Shown piece after piece: positions 29,618 to 38,632 of a DNA stretch of 49,512 bases; the stretch's first letter is position 1, and the number at the start of each line of letters is the position of its first letter. A model generated the notes under the pieces. That model did no database searches. It saw only the letters and a list, made by a program, of their open reading frames with translations, and had not been told where the DNA came from. Position numbers and translations under genes: made by a program. The stretch comes from a virus, in IMG/VR virus record IMGVR_UViG_3300029309_000011, positions 11,282-60,793 of that record; one strand, written 5' to 3'.

Positions 29618-31447
29618 TTATGCTGTTTCTAAAGCTTGTATTCTTGCGTCAAGTGCATTATTCTTTGCTGATAACTCTTTTATAGCATTTACAAGAATTG
29701 GTACAAGTCTTTCATATTTCATACCGTAGCTCATACCATCATCTGTAAGGTTAAGGATTAAGGAATCATCATTACTGTTTCCATACCCATTAGCTTGTTC
29801 TACTGCAAGTGCTTCCTGTGCTAAGAATCCAAGGTGTAGTCTTTGTCTTTTCTTTGATCCATCAGGTGTTCCATAAGGCTGTTCATCTGTTCCATACCAA
29901 GTTCTTCTATCCCATCTGTATGTTACTGGTCTTAGTGCTTCGATCCAGTTTAATCCAATAGTGAAACTTGTGACATCTGTTTTATCTCTTGAATCAGACG
30001 AAGATATTGATGTATCTGCACAATATAAATTACTTATGCTGTTATTACCAAGACAAATATTATTTGAACCAGAAGTAATTGATCCTGATGGACTAGCTCC
30101 AGTACCTGAGTTTTTACCAAGACAGATATTATTAGAACCTGATGTAACCGAAGGAAGAGAAGATGGTCCAATACCAACATTTTCATTACCAGTTATAGGT
30201 GATGATGTGCTATTTCCATACATTGCATACTCACCTAAAGCTACATTTAGTTGACCAGTAGTGATATAGTTCATTGAGCCTCTTCCTATGGAAACATTTT
30301 CATAAGCTGAGGTAGCATAATTCATGGCATAGTTACCAATAGCTATATTTGTAAAACCATTACTGTTTAGAAGAGCCGAATGTCCGATTGCGATAACATT
30401 TGTTCTATCTACTAAGTTATATCCAGCCATACTACCAATACATATACTTTTTGTATTAGTTGTCATCTTATATCCAGCGAAACCACCGATACAGACATTA
30501 TCTGCACCAGAGGTTATATCAGGTCCAGCATCTTTTCCTAAAAGTGTATTATTAGTACCGCCATTCAGATCTGCACCAGCATTTGTACCACCAACAGTAT
30601 TTCCATCAGAGTCTGAACTTAAACCACCACCACCACCACCTGAGATTGTGATGGTTTTTGTAGTACCAGTACCAGATGCGGTCACAGAAGAACCAACAAA
30701 GTTTAAAGTGGTCGCAGCTGTGGATAAAGAACTTCCTTCTTCCTGTACAGTAATTCCTCCTGCAGCAACAGTAATTGTTTTAATCGCTCCAGTACCAGAT
30801 GCGGTCACAGAAGAACCAACAAAGTTTAAAGTGGTCGCAGCTGTGGATAAAGAACTTCCTTCTTCCTGTACAGTAATTCCTCCTGCAGCAACAGTAATTG
30901 TTTTTGTAGCACCAGTGCCAGATGCAGTTACACTACTACCAACAAAATTTAAAGTAGTTGCAGCTGTGGATAATGCACTACCCTCTTCTTGAATAGTGAT
31001 TCCTCCTGCAGAGCCAGAAGAGGCTGCTGTTAGTCTACCCTGTGCATCTACTGTAATACTTGCATTTGTATAACTACCAGCAGAAACTGAGGTGTTTGCT
31101 AATTTCGCAGCAGTCACAGCCTGTCCAGCAATTTTTGCTGTTGTCACTGTTCCGTCAGATACGACTCCTGTATTTACTAATTCACCTAATACCAACCCCC
31201 AAAAATCTAACCCACTAGCTGGAGCTGTGGTAAAAACTATAGTGGCTGCATTAATCGTATAGTCCGTTCCAGGATTTTGTAATACACCACCAACAGAAAC
31301 TAAAGTATTATTGACACTTTCTGGATTTATACTCTGACCAGAGACTTGTAAGTTAAAAGTCGTAGTACTTCCGTTAAAACTACTGCTTATATCATCAAGT
31401 TCCCTATTTTGATTTAGGAAATTAGGTTCTGATCCTATGTATGCCAT
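29618..31447 (-). CDS. Tail fibre with S74 intramolecular chaperone, copy 1 (609 aa)
   Basis: N-terminal ~95 residues (YIGSEPNF, DDISSSFNGSTTTFNLQVSG) match phage fibre anchoring domains. Then three tandem 41-residue repeats, a head-like stretch with Gly/Ala/Asn-rich YadA-type repeats (e.g. GFTNIAIGNYAMNYATSAYE), and at about 482-609 a Peptidase S74 chaperone: SSSDSRDKTDVTSF, then RPVTYRWDRRTWYGTDEQPY and ERLVPILVNAIKELSAK. S74 domains fold the trimer and cut themselves off before the SD-x-R-x-K-T-D Ser. Start ATG 31447 is preceded by the repeated promoter-like motif. Confidence 0.9.
   Translation of the reverse strand: MAYIGSEPNFLNQNRELDDISSSFNGSTTTFNLQVSGQSINPESVNNTLVSVGGVLQNPGTDYTINAATIVFTTAPASGLDFWGLVLGELVNTGVVSDGTVTTAKIAGQAVTAAKLANTSVSAGSYTNASITVDAQGRLTAASSGSAGGITIQEEGSALSTAATTLNFVGSSVTASGTGATKTITVAAGGITVQEEGSSLSTAATTLNFVGSSVTASGTGAIKTITVAAGGITVQEEGSSLSTAATTLNFVGSSVTASGTGTTKTITISGGGGGGLSSDSDGNTVGGTNAGADLNGGTNNTLLGKDAGPDITSGADNVCIGGFAGYKMTTNTKSICIGSMAGYNLVDRTNVIAIGHSALLNSNGFTNIAIGNYAMNYATSAYENVSIGRGSMNYITTGQLNVALGEYAMYGNSTSSPITGNENVGIGPSSLPSVTSGSNNICLGKNSGTGASPSGSITSGSNNICLGNNSISNLYCADTSISSSDSRDKTDVTSFTIGLNWIEALRPVTYRWDRRTWYGTDEQPYGTPDGSKKRQRLHLGFLAQEALAVEQANGYGNSNDDSLILNLTDDGMSYGMKYERLVPILVNAIKELSAKNNALDARIQALETA
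30666..31010 (-). repeat. Tandem 123-bp coding repeats (three copies, third diverged)
   Basis: Two copies starting at 30666 and 30789 are nearly identical over the unit of 123 bp; a third (from about 30913) is diverged. They encode 41-residue units containing GGITVQEEGSSLSTAATTLN and FVGSSVTASGTG. The near identity of the first two indicates a recent duplication that preserves the frame. Confidence 0.9.
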
Positions 31448-31466
31448 CTAAATTTTCTATTACTTT

Positions 31467-31492
31467 ATATCTAGTTTAAAATGGCTAATTTT
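31467..31492 (-). promoter_or_regulatory. Repeated intergenic motif, copy 1
   Basis: The plus strand reads ATATCTAGTTTAAAATGGCT then AATTTT, shared with 32797-32835 and 34329-34367. On the minus strand it reads AAACTAGATATAA, a possible late phage promoter, about 20 nt ahead of the fibre gene start at 31447. Confidence 0.5.
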
Positions 31493-31509
31493 TCCAAATA
31501 ATATTGCTA

Positions 31510-32784
31510 TTACCCTCCTTCAAGGGTTTTTACTCTAGCTGATAACTCTTTTATAGCATTTACCAAAATAGGGACTAACCTTTCATATTTCATTCCATAA
31601 GACATTTCATCTTCATTCAAATGAACTGTAATAGAGTCGTCATTAGATGTACCATAACCGTTTGTTTTTTCCACTTCTAATGCTTCTTGAGCTAAAAATC
31701 CAACATGTAATTGTGTTCTTTTCTTAGAACCATCTGGAGTTCCGTAGGGTTGTTCATCTGTACCGTACCAAGTACGTCTATCCCATCTATAAGTAACAGG
31801 ACGTAGTGCCTCTACCCATGCAAGCCCAAGGTTGAAGCTAGTAATATCCGTCTTATCTCTTTGATCTGAAGAAGATATTGAAGTATCTGCACAATATAAG
31901 TTAGTTATGTTGTTATCGCCAAGACATATATTATTTGAGCCTGTTGATACTGCTCCTGACGGGCTATTAGAAGAACCAGCGAAATACCCTAGAAATAAAT
32001 TATTTTGTCCTGAGCTTAAAGAAAATCCAGAAAGATACCCTACAGAAGTGTTATTAGTTCCTGTACTACTAGCATTAGATTGATACCCAATGGCAGTATT
32101 ATTATCACCAGTTGTTATACCATTACCAGCATATTGACCTACACAAGTAGATCGCCTTGCAGTAGTAATGCCATTGCCTGCATTACCAACACATATATTT
32201 CCTTCTCCAGTTGTAATAGACTTTCCAGCTTCATAACCAACCAATGTGTTTTCTGAACCAGTGGTTACAACTAAACCAGCCTGATGACCTACGCAAGTAT
32301 TAAATTGAGATGTAGCTGCTGTACCAGCTTTGTAACCAATAAATGTATTTCTACCGCCATCAACATTAGCTTTGCCAGCTTCAAAACCTATAGCAGTAAG
32401 ACCAGTTGAAGTAGTAGTTGACTCACCAGCTTTACTACCAATTAAAACTGAACCATCGCCAGTAGTTAAGGCAGTACCAGCGTTATATCCAATTAAAGTA
32501 TTATCAGTTGCATCAGTGCCAGAAAAACTATCCCCAGCATTTGTACCACCAACAGTATTAAACTGTGAATCAGAACTTAAACCAGAAGAAAGTCCAGTTA
32601 ATGCAGATCCATCACCACTAAAAGCAGTAGCAGCACACGTTCCTGTAACGGTTACGCCAGTACCTGAAGTTGCTAATTTTGTTGCGTTTGAGTATTTTAG
32701 GGTGACAGTAGAATCAGACGCAATGCTTATTGAATCATCTGAACTTTGTCTATGCCGTATATTTTCTACTCTAATTGCTGACAT
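31510..32784 (-). CDS. Tail fibre with S74 chaperone, copy 2 (424 aa)
   Basis: The N-terminus (VENIRHRQSSDDSISIASDS) is the same adaptor as in the gene at 33778-34317. The middle has YadA-type repeats (e.g. GRNTFIGYKAGTAATSQFNT). The C-terminus at about 304-424 is an S74 chaperone (SSSDQRDKTDITSF, RPVTYRWDRRTWYGTDEQPY), very similar to copy 1. The closeness of the two S74 domains suggests a recent duplication with different fibre bodies, hence potentially different host binding. ATG 32784 follows the repeat at 32797-32835. Confidence 0.9.
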   Translation of the reverse strand: MSAIRVENIRHRQSSDDSISIASDSTVTLKYSNATKLATSGTGVTVTGTCAATAFSGDGSALTGLSSGLSSDSQFNTVGGTNAGDSFSGTDATDNTLIGYNAGTALTTGDGSVLIGSKAGESTTTSTGLTAIGFEAGKANVDGGRNTFIGYKAGTAATSQFNTCVGHQAGLVVTTGSENTLVGYEAGKSITTGEGNICVGNAGNGITTARRSTCVGQYAGNGITTGDNNTAIGYQSNASSTGTNNTSVGYLSGFSLSSGQNNLFLGYFAGSSNSPSGAVSTGSNNICLGDNNITNLYCADTSISSSDQRDKTDITSFNLGLAWVEALRPVTYRWDRRTWYGTDEQPYGTPDGSKKRTQLHVGFLAQEALEVEKTNGYGTSNDDSITVHLNEDEMSYGMKYERLVPILVNAIKELSARVKTLEGG

Positions 32785-32796
32785 AATTTAAAATTA

Positions 32797-32835
32797 AATT
32801 GCTTGTAATATCTAGTTTAAAATGTCTAATTTTAT
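32797..32835 (-). promoter_or_regulatory. Repeated intergenic motif, copy 2
   Basis: About 39 bp (AAATTGCTTGTAATATCTAG then TTTAAAATGTCTAATTTTA on plus), nearly identical to 34329-34367 and sharing its right half with 31467-31492. It sits just before a fibre gene start. Confidence 0.6.
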
Positions 32836-32854
32836 GTAAAAACTTCTATTCTAA

Positions 32855-33778
32855 TTAAGATAATCCAATAATAGCTCCTAGTCCAGACATACCATTATTA
32901 GCTCCTGTAGAACTATCACCAAAAGTGCCTGTCATATTAACTTGTGTTCCATGATTTCCAAAGTGGTAAGCATGATAATGTCTTTCATCTGACCCATTAT
33001 CACCTTCTCCTATTTTAGTGTACGCAGGTTCTGAACCCCCTTTGTTGTAGTCAAGAACATCAGAAGCAATATTAGAACCATTACCAGCAGCAATTCTCAA
33101 TACCTTTGTGGCAGATGTTGAATTGTTTGGTGCAAGGTTTAACGCTGAAGTAACGGTTTGTCCACTTGTTTCTGAGAAAGCAAGACCTTCAGTATTAAAA
33201 TATTCAATATTGTTAACATTATCTATAACAATACCTGAAAAGGCAAAATTACCAGTAGGTGCTTCATCAATTACGTGTATACGTAGGCTGTAATCATCTG
33301 TTGATGATGTAGCTCCGTCAGCTATTGCTGTCCATATACTATTACTATTGTATTTACTAGCTGCATATACATTTCTATAAGTAAGTGCTGTGGTTGTGCT
33401 GTTATATTTTAATTCCAATTCAAAATTTAAATCTGAGGAATTAAATTTTTCTGCCCAATGAGAAGCATCATTATCACTACCAGGCTCCCTCAAAGCCATA
33501 ACAATAACAAATAATCTTTTACCCGATGTAGTAACTACAGGTATATCACTCCATGTTTGATTTGCATTGGCAAAAGTACTTACATTTTGTGTGATATCAT
33601 GCCCTATTATAGCTGGTGGAGTTGATGTTGCGTCATCTCCCTCATCATAATAATGTTCTGCTGCTGTTAATGAAGGTATTAACCCACTACCACCCCCTGC
33701 AACAGAAAGTGAGGTGGCACCACCACCTAAACCTGCCATTGACAAAGGAATGTTATATGTCCAATAATCTTGCTTCAT
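32855..33778 (-). CDS. Tail fibre-like protein (307 aa)
   Basis: Starts MKQDYWTYNIPLSMAGLGGG. A long beta-rich, Asn/Ser/Thr-rich protein with no enzymatic motif, ending HAYHFGNHGTQVNMTGTFGD then a short glycine tail. His-rich loops near the end may bind metal as in phage fibre tips. Directly coupled (1-nt overlap, TAATG) to the 179-residue gene before it. A receptor-binding role is inferred. Confidence 0.6.
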   Translation of the reverse strand: MKQDYWTYNIPLSMAGLGGGATSLSVAGGGSGLIPSLTAAEHYYDEGDDATSTPPAIIGHDITQNVSTFANANQTWSDIPVVTTSGKRLFVIVMALREPGSDNDASHWAEKFNSSDLNFELELKYNSTTTALTYRNVYAASKYNSNSIWTAIADGATSSTDDYSLRIHVIDEAPTGNFAFSGIVIDNVNNIEYFNTEGLAFSETSGQTVTSALNLAPNNSTSATKVLRIAAGNGSNIASDVLDYNKGGSEPAYTKIGEGDNGSDERHYHAYHFGNHGTQVNMTGTFGDSSTGANNGMSGLGAIIGLS

Positions 33779-34317
33779 TAAGATGTTTTACTTAGGTTTC
33801 CAATAACAGTAAATGTAGCTGATGCTGTTTTAATAATTGTATAAGAATAAATATCAACATTACTTGAGCCACCAGCTGACGGAGCAGATCCTCCTACCCA
33901 ATTTTCTGTAACCGCAGAACCATCAATAGTCAATTGTGCAGAATAACCAGCAGCAGCAGCAGTTGTGATAATAGTTACTGATATAGCCTCTCCAGTGTTC
34001 ATACTATTATTAAGACTTGTAGAGCTGTTAAATCTAATATTAGGTGTAGATGTGGTTGTTTCTTGTGTCGTAAAAAGATGTACCATTCCATCTTCTAAAT
34101 CAATGTTTGTGTTATCACTTAACTTACCAGCAGTTATGTTCACTCCTTCTCTCAATAAATTAGAAAGATCAACTCCAGTAATGCTCACCCCTGAAGCGGT
34201 AGTAGATAATTTTGCTGATCCACTATGTTTAAGACTCACACTAGAATCTGATGCAAGTGTAACTGAATCATTATTACTAGAAGTATGGCGTATATGTTCT
34301 ACTTTTACTCTTGACAT
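33778..34317 (-). CDS. Tail fibre adaptor protein (179 aa)
   Basis: The N-terminus VEHIRHTSSNNDSVTLASDS then SVSLKHSGSAKLS is the same adaptor as in the S74 fibre at 31510-32784, followed by a beta body. Lacks the S74 domain, so it probably docks with a partner protein, perhaps the 307-residue product to which it is coupled. Start ATG 34317 lies just after the repeat at 34329-34367. Confidence 0.7.
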   Translation of the reverse strand: MSRVKVEHIRHTSSNNDSVTLASDSSVSLKHSGSAKLSTTASGVSITGVDLSNLLREGVNITAGKLSDNTNIDLEDGMVHLFTTQETTTSTPNIRFNSSTSLNNSMNTGEAISVTIITTAAAAGYSAQLTIDGSAVTENWVGGSAPSAGGSSNVDIYSYTIIKTASATFTVIGNLSKTS

Positions 34318-34328
34318 AATTTAAAACT

Positions 34329-34367
34329 AAATTGCTTGTAATATCTAGTTTAAAATGGCTAATTTTA
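34329..34367 (-). promoter_or_regulatory. Repeated intergenic motif, copy 3
   Basis: Almost identical 39 bp to 32797-32835 (plus strand AAATTGCTTGTAATATCTAG then TTTAAAATGGCTAATTTTA). It lies immediately ahead of the fibre adaptor gene start at 34317. Confidence 0.6.
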
Positions 34368-34369
34368 TC

Positions 34370-34639
34370 TCAACTAGGCTTGGTAGGCCAAGTAATATTG
34401 TCTGGATCTGACTGTGTAGGGACATCTCTAAGAGCTTGCCGATATGTTCTCCAATCATCTGATAACGTAACATCGGTACTAGCTCTCCAATCGGATGCTG
34501 CTAATAATGAATTTCTTTCTCTTCTAACGTATCTCCATTTTTCAGCAAGAATTTCTTCATCTGTTGGTTGACTTGCATTTAATTTTGCAATTTCTTCATC
34601 TGTCATTTTGATGGTGACCCCATCTACCATTTTGTACAT
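34370..34639 (-). CDS. Tail assembly chaperone, copy 2 (89 aa)
   Basis: The C-terminal motif KWRYVRRERNSLLAASDWRA then TYRQALRDVPTQSDP and TWPTKP is the PF16778 signature, very close to copy 1 at 14468-14914. The N-terminus is short. It directly follows the fibre gene at 34639-35529 (overlap of one base), so it is probably its own dedicated chaperone. Three such genes in one window is unusual. Confidence 0.85.
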   Translation of the reverse strand: MYKMVDGVTIKMTDEEIAKLNASQPTDEEILAEKWRYVRRERNSLLAASDWRASTDVTLSDDWRTYRQALRDVPTQSDPDNITWPTKPS

Positions 34640-35529
34640 TAGCTTTCTCCGTATTTATAAAGTAGGAATTGTGTGTACTGTGTAAAGAGATAAGAAGTAG
34701 TATTAGTTGATGCTAATTCTAAAGAATATATTCTTTTATTTGCAGTTTTAAAAGATCCATACATTTCCATTTTGTTATCAATTTTCATAGGAGCCATCCC
34801 CCTTACTAGAATACTACCATAACTTGCTAAATTAGAAATTTCAGCAATAAAACCCAATTTGTTGTGATTTCCAGCACCAGTTCTTACAACATATTTACTA
34901 GCATTTCCACCACTGTGTGCATTATCACCACTTCCATCCCAACTCTCATAAGTAAGATCCCCACTACTATAATTATTCCCACTACTATCTTTTGGTCTAA
35001 GTACTAAAAGATCTTCATTCGCACTGTATTTAATATTTTTACCAATTAATAAATACATCCCCTCATCAAAACCTGTAAAAGTTATTGTAGCTACATTAGT
35101 AGATCCAACTTCTTGTTTTGATACAAATTGTAAACCTGCATCTGTGGCTGCAAAAGAAGATGGAAACCTAGCAGTTGGTAAGTTTCCCGATGATAAATTA
35201 TCAGCATTTAAATTAGATGGATCAGCTGCTGTTACACTCTCAAATCCTAATTGCCCTACTGCTGTAGCTCCACTACCAGTTATGCTGTTTACCTTAAGAA
35301 ATTTATCTGCTGCTATATTATTAGAAGGCAAAATCATTGTGTAAGATTGCCCTGCACTATTAGGAGGTGCCTTTATTTTTATATTATTGGATTGTGTTAA
35401 ATCATTTAGTTGAAGCGTTCCATCAATATCATCACCTGCTACCTCAAGAACACCTGTTCCATTAGGTGTTATTGTTAAATCTCCATCGTTTGTTAAAGAT
35501 TGTATTTCATTTATCTCTATTTTTGACAT
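34639..35529 (-). CDS. Tail fibre paralogue B (296 aa)
   Basis: Adaptor start MSKIEINEIQSL, then the shared module: TPNGTGVLEVAGDD, GTLQLNDL, IKIKAPP, AGQSYTMILPSNNIAADKFL, KVNSITGSGATA, and SNLNADNLSSGNLPTARFP. The C-terminal half (STNVATITFTGFDEGMYLLI, ending TQFLLYKYGES) is the variable receptor part, which conserves a LLYKY terminus in all three tandem copies. Related genes follow at 35580-37548, and a distant copy at 15928-16767. Confidence 0.85.
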   Translation of the reverse strand: MSKIEINEIQSLTNDGDLTITPNGTGVLEVAGDDIDGTLQLNDLTQSNNIKIKAPPNSAGQSYTMILPSNNIAADKFLKVNSITGSGATAVGQLGFESVTAADPSNLNADNLSSGNLPTARFPSSFAATDAGLQFVSKQEVGSTNVATITFTGFDEGMYLLIGKNIKYSANEDLLVLRPKDSSGNNYSSGDLTYESWDGSGDNAHSGGNASKYVVRTGAGNHNKLGFIAEISNLASYGSILVRGMAPMKIDNKMEMYGSFKTANKRIYSLELASTNTTSYLFTQYTQFLLYKYGES

Positions 35530-35579
35530 ACAATAAATAAATTATTATTTTATTCTAAAACATATTTATGTTACGCTAC

Positions 35580-36536
35580 TTAAATTTCAACATATTTATA
35601 AAGTAGAATTTCCGTCCCAGAGGTAAATCCTCGGTTAGAAAAAGGAGTACAATTAATTTCTATTCCATGTGCTCTCCAATTTATTGCATCAGCAACATAT
35701 TGATCAGTAAATGTGGCATATACTTCATATTTATTTGCATTAACAGCACCTGAACCACTGCCGTAATTTGGATCAAACCCTCTAAGTGTCATCCACATAT
35801 TTCCAGGGTAATTATAAATATCTGCAACAAATGAATTAGTCATAGTGCTGGTTGCACTATATCGTAAATTTATGTCTTCGTTATTTCCACCATAACTTTC
35901 GCCATGATCATGGCTACTGGAATTCTGATAATACCATCTTTCATAATGTATATATCCTTGTTTAGCACCATTAGAATCTAACCACGCCATCCTCATATTA
36001 ACTTCATTGCTGTAAATATTTTCTCCTCTTATTACTAAATGTTTTCCAATCATTTTATACATCGTATCGTTTTCTATATTAGAAAAAGTAATACTTGCGA
36101 CATCTGTAGAACCAACAGCTTGTTTCTGCACTAATTGAAAAGCAGCACCTTTGCTTGCAAAACCTGTGCTAGGAAATCTAGCAGAGGGCACTGTTCCTGA
36201 CGTTAAATTATCAGCATTTAAATTAGATAGATCAGCTGATGCCATTGACGCATACTCTAATTGTCCTGTGGCGGTTGCTCCGCTACCTGTAATACTTTTA
36301 ACTTTTAAAAATTTATCTGCCTCAATATTATTATCAGGCAAAATCATAGTATAACTTTGACCAGAACTATGAGCAGGGGATTTTATTTTTACTGAATTAG
36401 TATTATTAGAAGAATTAAGTTGTAATGTACCATCTGCTCCACCTACGCCTTTTACTTTTATGAGCCCTGTTCCTTTAGGACTAAGTTTAACGTTTGTGTC
36501 AGTACTAATTATTTCATCAACTTTTATTTTTGACAT
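35580..36536 (-). CDS. Tail fibre paralogue C (318 aa)
   Basis: MSKIKVDEIISTDTNVKLSP, then PKGTGLIKVKGVGGADGTLQ, KSPAHSSGQSYTMILPDNN, ADKFLKVKSITGSGATA, and SNLNADNLTSGTVPSARFP. The body (about 140-300) has a distinctive Tyr/Asn/His-rich part and ends TEILLYKYVEI. The N-terminal half is very close to copies B and D while the C-terminal part is diverged, as expected for receptor-binding fibres under selection. Confidence 0.85.
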   Translation of the reverse strand: MSKIKVDEIISTDTNVKLSPKGTGLIKVKGVGGADGTLQLNSSNNTNSVKIKSPAHSSGQSYTMILPDNNIEADKFLKVKSITGSGATATGQLEYASMASADLSNLNADNLTSGTVPSARFPSTGFASKGAAFQLVQKQAVGSTDVASITFSNIENDTMYKMIGKHLVIRGENIYSNEVNMRMAWLDSNGAKQGYIHYERWYYQNSSSHDHGESYGGNNEDINLRYSATSTMTNSFVADIYNYPGNMWMTLRGFDPNYGSGSGAVNANKYEVYATFTDQYVADAINWRAHGIEINCTPFSNRGFTSGTEILLYKYVEI

Positions 36537-36621
36537 CTACATACTGATGATATTTTTTTATTTTACTAGGTAAACATCCTTTCAATCTTATTCATATATA
36601 AGAGTATCTCTAATGTGTTTT

Positions 36622-37548
36622 TTAAGACTCATTATATTTGTAAAGTAAAATTTGTGTACCAGATTGAAGATATCCATTTTGAGAAACAGTTATTCTAACC
36701 CCATGTATTCTATCTGTATCAGTAGCATTATTAAATCCTGCATAAACTTCGCATTTATTATCATCATTACCTCTTCCATGACCTTGTATTAACATAAAAG
36801 TTTTATTAAAAGTATTAGAACCAGAGCTTGTGTGATTAACGGTATGTCGTGTAGCTGTATAAAATTCAATATCAAAATAAAATCTTGAAAAATTAGCACC
36901 TACATACAATGGTATTTGCTGGTCAGTACTTGAAGTGAGATTATCATCATTATCATCCCATCTATAATAACTTATATTATCGTGAACATTATTACTTGAA
37001 TCTAACCACTGAATGTGTATATAATTAGTACCGCTATTTGTATTGGCCTCTTTAATAATCATCTTATACATTCCATTATCTGCTAAACTCGTGAAATCTA
37101 TTTGTTGAATCGTATCATCACTTGATACAGTTTGTTTTGATATTAATTGATAACCTGCACCTACTGATCCATCTAAACTATATCTAGCTGTTGGTACTGT
37201 ACCGCTAGTAAAATTACTAGCATTTAAACTACTAACATCAGAAGCAGGTAAATCTGCATATTCTAATTGCCCAACGGCAGTACTACCACTACCAGCTATA
37301 CTTTTTACCTTTAATAATTTACCTGCTGCAATTTGGTTATCAGGCAAAATAATTGTATGATTTTGTCCTGCACTATTAGCTGGAGATTTTAATTTTACTC
37401 CATGACTATTATTCGAGCAATTAAGTTGTAATGTACCATCATTACTTGCACCTTTAACTTCTAAAGCTCCATTCGTTCCTTGTGTGCTTATTTTTACATT
37501 CTCATTAGTACCACTTGCCTCAATTTCATCTACATTTAAATTAGCCAT
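36622..37548 (-). CDS. Tail fibre paralogue D (308 aa)
   Basis: MANLNVDEIEASGTNENVKI, then NGALEVKGASNDGTLQLNCS, HGVKLKSPANSAGQNHTII, AAGKLLKVKSIAGSGSTA, and SSLNASNFTSGTVPTARY. The C-terminal part (e.g. TRHTVNHTSSGSNTFNKTFM) is different and ends GTQILLYKYNES. The tandem position next to C and B indicates gene amplification. No S74 domain is present. Confidence 0.85.
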   Translation of the reverse strand: MANLNVDEIEASGTNENVKISTQGTNGALEVKGASNDGTLQLNCSNNSHGVKLKSPANSAGQNHTIILPDNQIAAGKLLKVKSIAGSGSTAVGQLEYADLPASDVSSLNASNFTSGTVPTARYSLDGSVGAGYQLISKQTVSSDDTIQQIDFTSLADNGMYKMIIKEANTNSGTNYIHIQWLDSSNNVHDNISYYRWDDNDDNLTSSTDQQIPLYVGANFSRFYFDIEFYTATRHTVNHTSSGSNTFNKTFMLIQGHGRGNDDNKCEVYAGFNNATDTDRIHGVRITVSQNGYLQSGTQILLYKYNES

Positions 37549-37569
37549 AATTTTAAAATTAAATAATTT

Positions 37570-38247
37570 TTAGACAAAAGTCATAACAGAGCTAGAAGTA
37601 ATCGTAAGAGTGGCACCAGAAGCAATAGTCAAAGGTCCTATTGATAAATAATTTTTACCTGACGTTGTTGCAAAACTTGCATCCAATTGATTTTCTGCTT
37701 CTAAAAACAACTCCTCATTACCAGGACCTATTAAACCTGCCCCTGTTGAAGGAAGGTTTGTGAGTCCTGACCCATCACCAACAAAAGCTGAGGCAGTAAT
37801 ACCACTACTACCAAAAGTTCCTACTTCAGTCCCATCTGAAACTAATCCGACAGTACCAGATGCTTTTTTATATAATCCTGTGTCTGTATCTGCACTGAAA
37901 GTTATAGAGGGAAGACTACTTGATCCTGCAGGAAATGACCCTCCTGCATTTATGTAATCAGCAGTTGCATATATTATTCCAAAGAATGCTTGACCATTCG
38001 CAGGAGCCGAACTAAAAACTATGTTCGTTCCTACTAAATTAAATCCTGAAGACCCAGTAGGATCTGGTTCTTGAATAACACCATTTACAGATATTAAAAC
38101 TTGTTGAGGCGATTTTGGAAAAGGAGAAGGAGCAACACCTGAAACTTGTAAAGCAAAACTTGTAGTACTCCCATTAAAACCACTACTTATGTCATCAATT
38201 AACCTGTAATCTTGAGCAGAGCGAATAGTATTTCCAATATATGGCAT
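37570..38247 (-). CDS. Tail fibre anchor protein (225 aa)
   Basis: Starts MPYIGNTIRSAQDYRLIDDI and has FNGSTTSFALQVSG, then ISVNGVIQEPDP, IVFSSAPANGQAFFGIIY. This is the same anchor domain as at the N-terminus of the S74 fibre at 29618-31447 (YIG...DDISSSFNGST). The C-terminal half (SSGITASAFVGDGSGLTNLP) resembles T7-type fibre stems. It is located upstream of the fibre array and would attach fibres to the tail. Confidence 0.75.
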   Translation of the reverse strand: MPYIGNTIRSAQDYRLIDDISSGFNGSTTSFALQVSGVAPSPFPKSPQQVLISVNGVIQEPDPTGSSGFNLVGTNIVFSSAPANGQAFFGIIYATADYINAGGSFPAGSSSLPSITFSADTDTGLYKKASGTVGLVSDGTEVGTFGSSGITASAFVGDGSGLTNLPSTGAGLIGPGNEELFLEAENQLDASFATTSGKNYLSIGPLTIASGATLTITSSSVMTFV

Positions 38248-38313
38248 AGCAGATTAACCTAGAAGTCTTCTTAATTTCTTTAATTATTTTAAGCTCAGTA
38301 AATATGGGACTTT

Positions 38314-38631
38314 TTAACTATTAGGTCCTAATGTAGATGGCTGAGTAGGCCAAACTACATCTGTAATTACGGTATATGTTTGAGGAATATCTCGTAAATT
38401 TTGTCTATAAGCAGACCACTGAGCCTGATCAACAGAACATCCCGGAGTAACAGTCCAGTCTGTAGATTTTAAAATATAATCTCTTTTTTTTCTAATATTT
38501 TCCCAAGTAGAATCATCTAATTCTAGTACCTTTTCTCCATAAACTATAATTTCAATAGCCTCAACCTTTGATTTAAGACTTTCAAAATTGTCAGATAAAT
38601 TTACTAGATCATTATTAACTGATAATCCCAT
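38314..38631 (-). CDS. Tail assembly chaperone, copy 3 (105 aa)
   Basis: The C-terminal part reads TWENIRKKRDYILKSTDWT, then AYRQNLRDIPQT and VVWPTQP: the same R-x-x-R...DW...YRQ-x-LRD-x-P...WP-x-x-P order as copies 1 and 2, though RN-x-L-L is RDYIL. The N-terminal 45 residues are polar. It is followed by a structural gene cluster and the anchor protein, so it probably helps the fibres assemble. Confidence 0.75.
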   Translation of the reverse strand: MGLSVNNDLVNLSDNFESLKSKVEAIEIIVYGEKVLELDDSTWENIRKKRDYILKSTDWTVTPGCSVDQAQWSAYRQNLRDIPQTYTVITDVVWPTQPSTLGPNS

Positions 38632-38632
38632 T

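Noticed and set aside
30648-30992. Plus-strand Val/Pro-rich 114-codon frame
   Set aside because: Antisense of the tandem repeat in the S74 fibre; the repetition is explained by the fibre gene.
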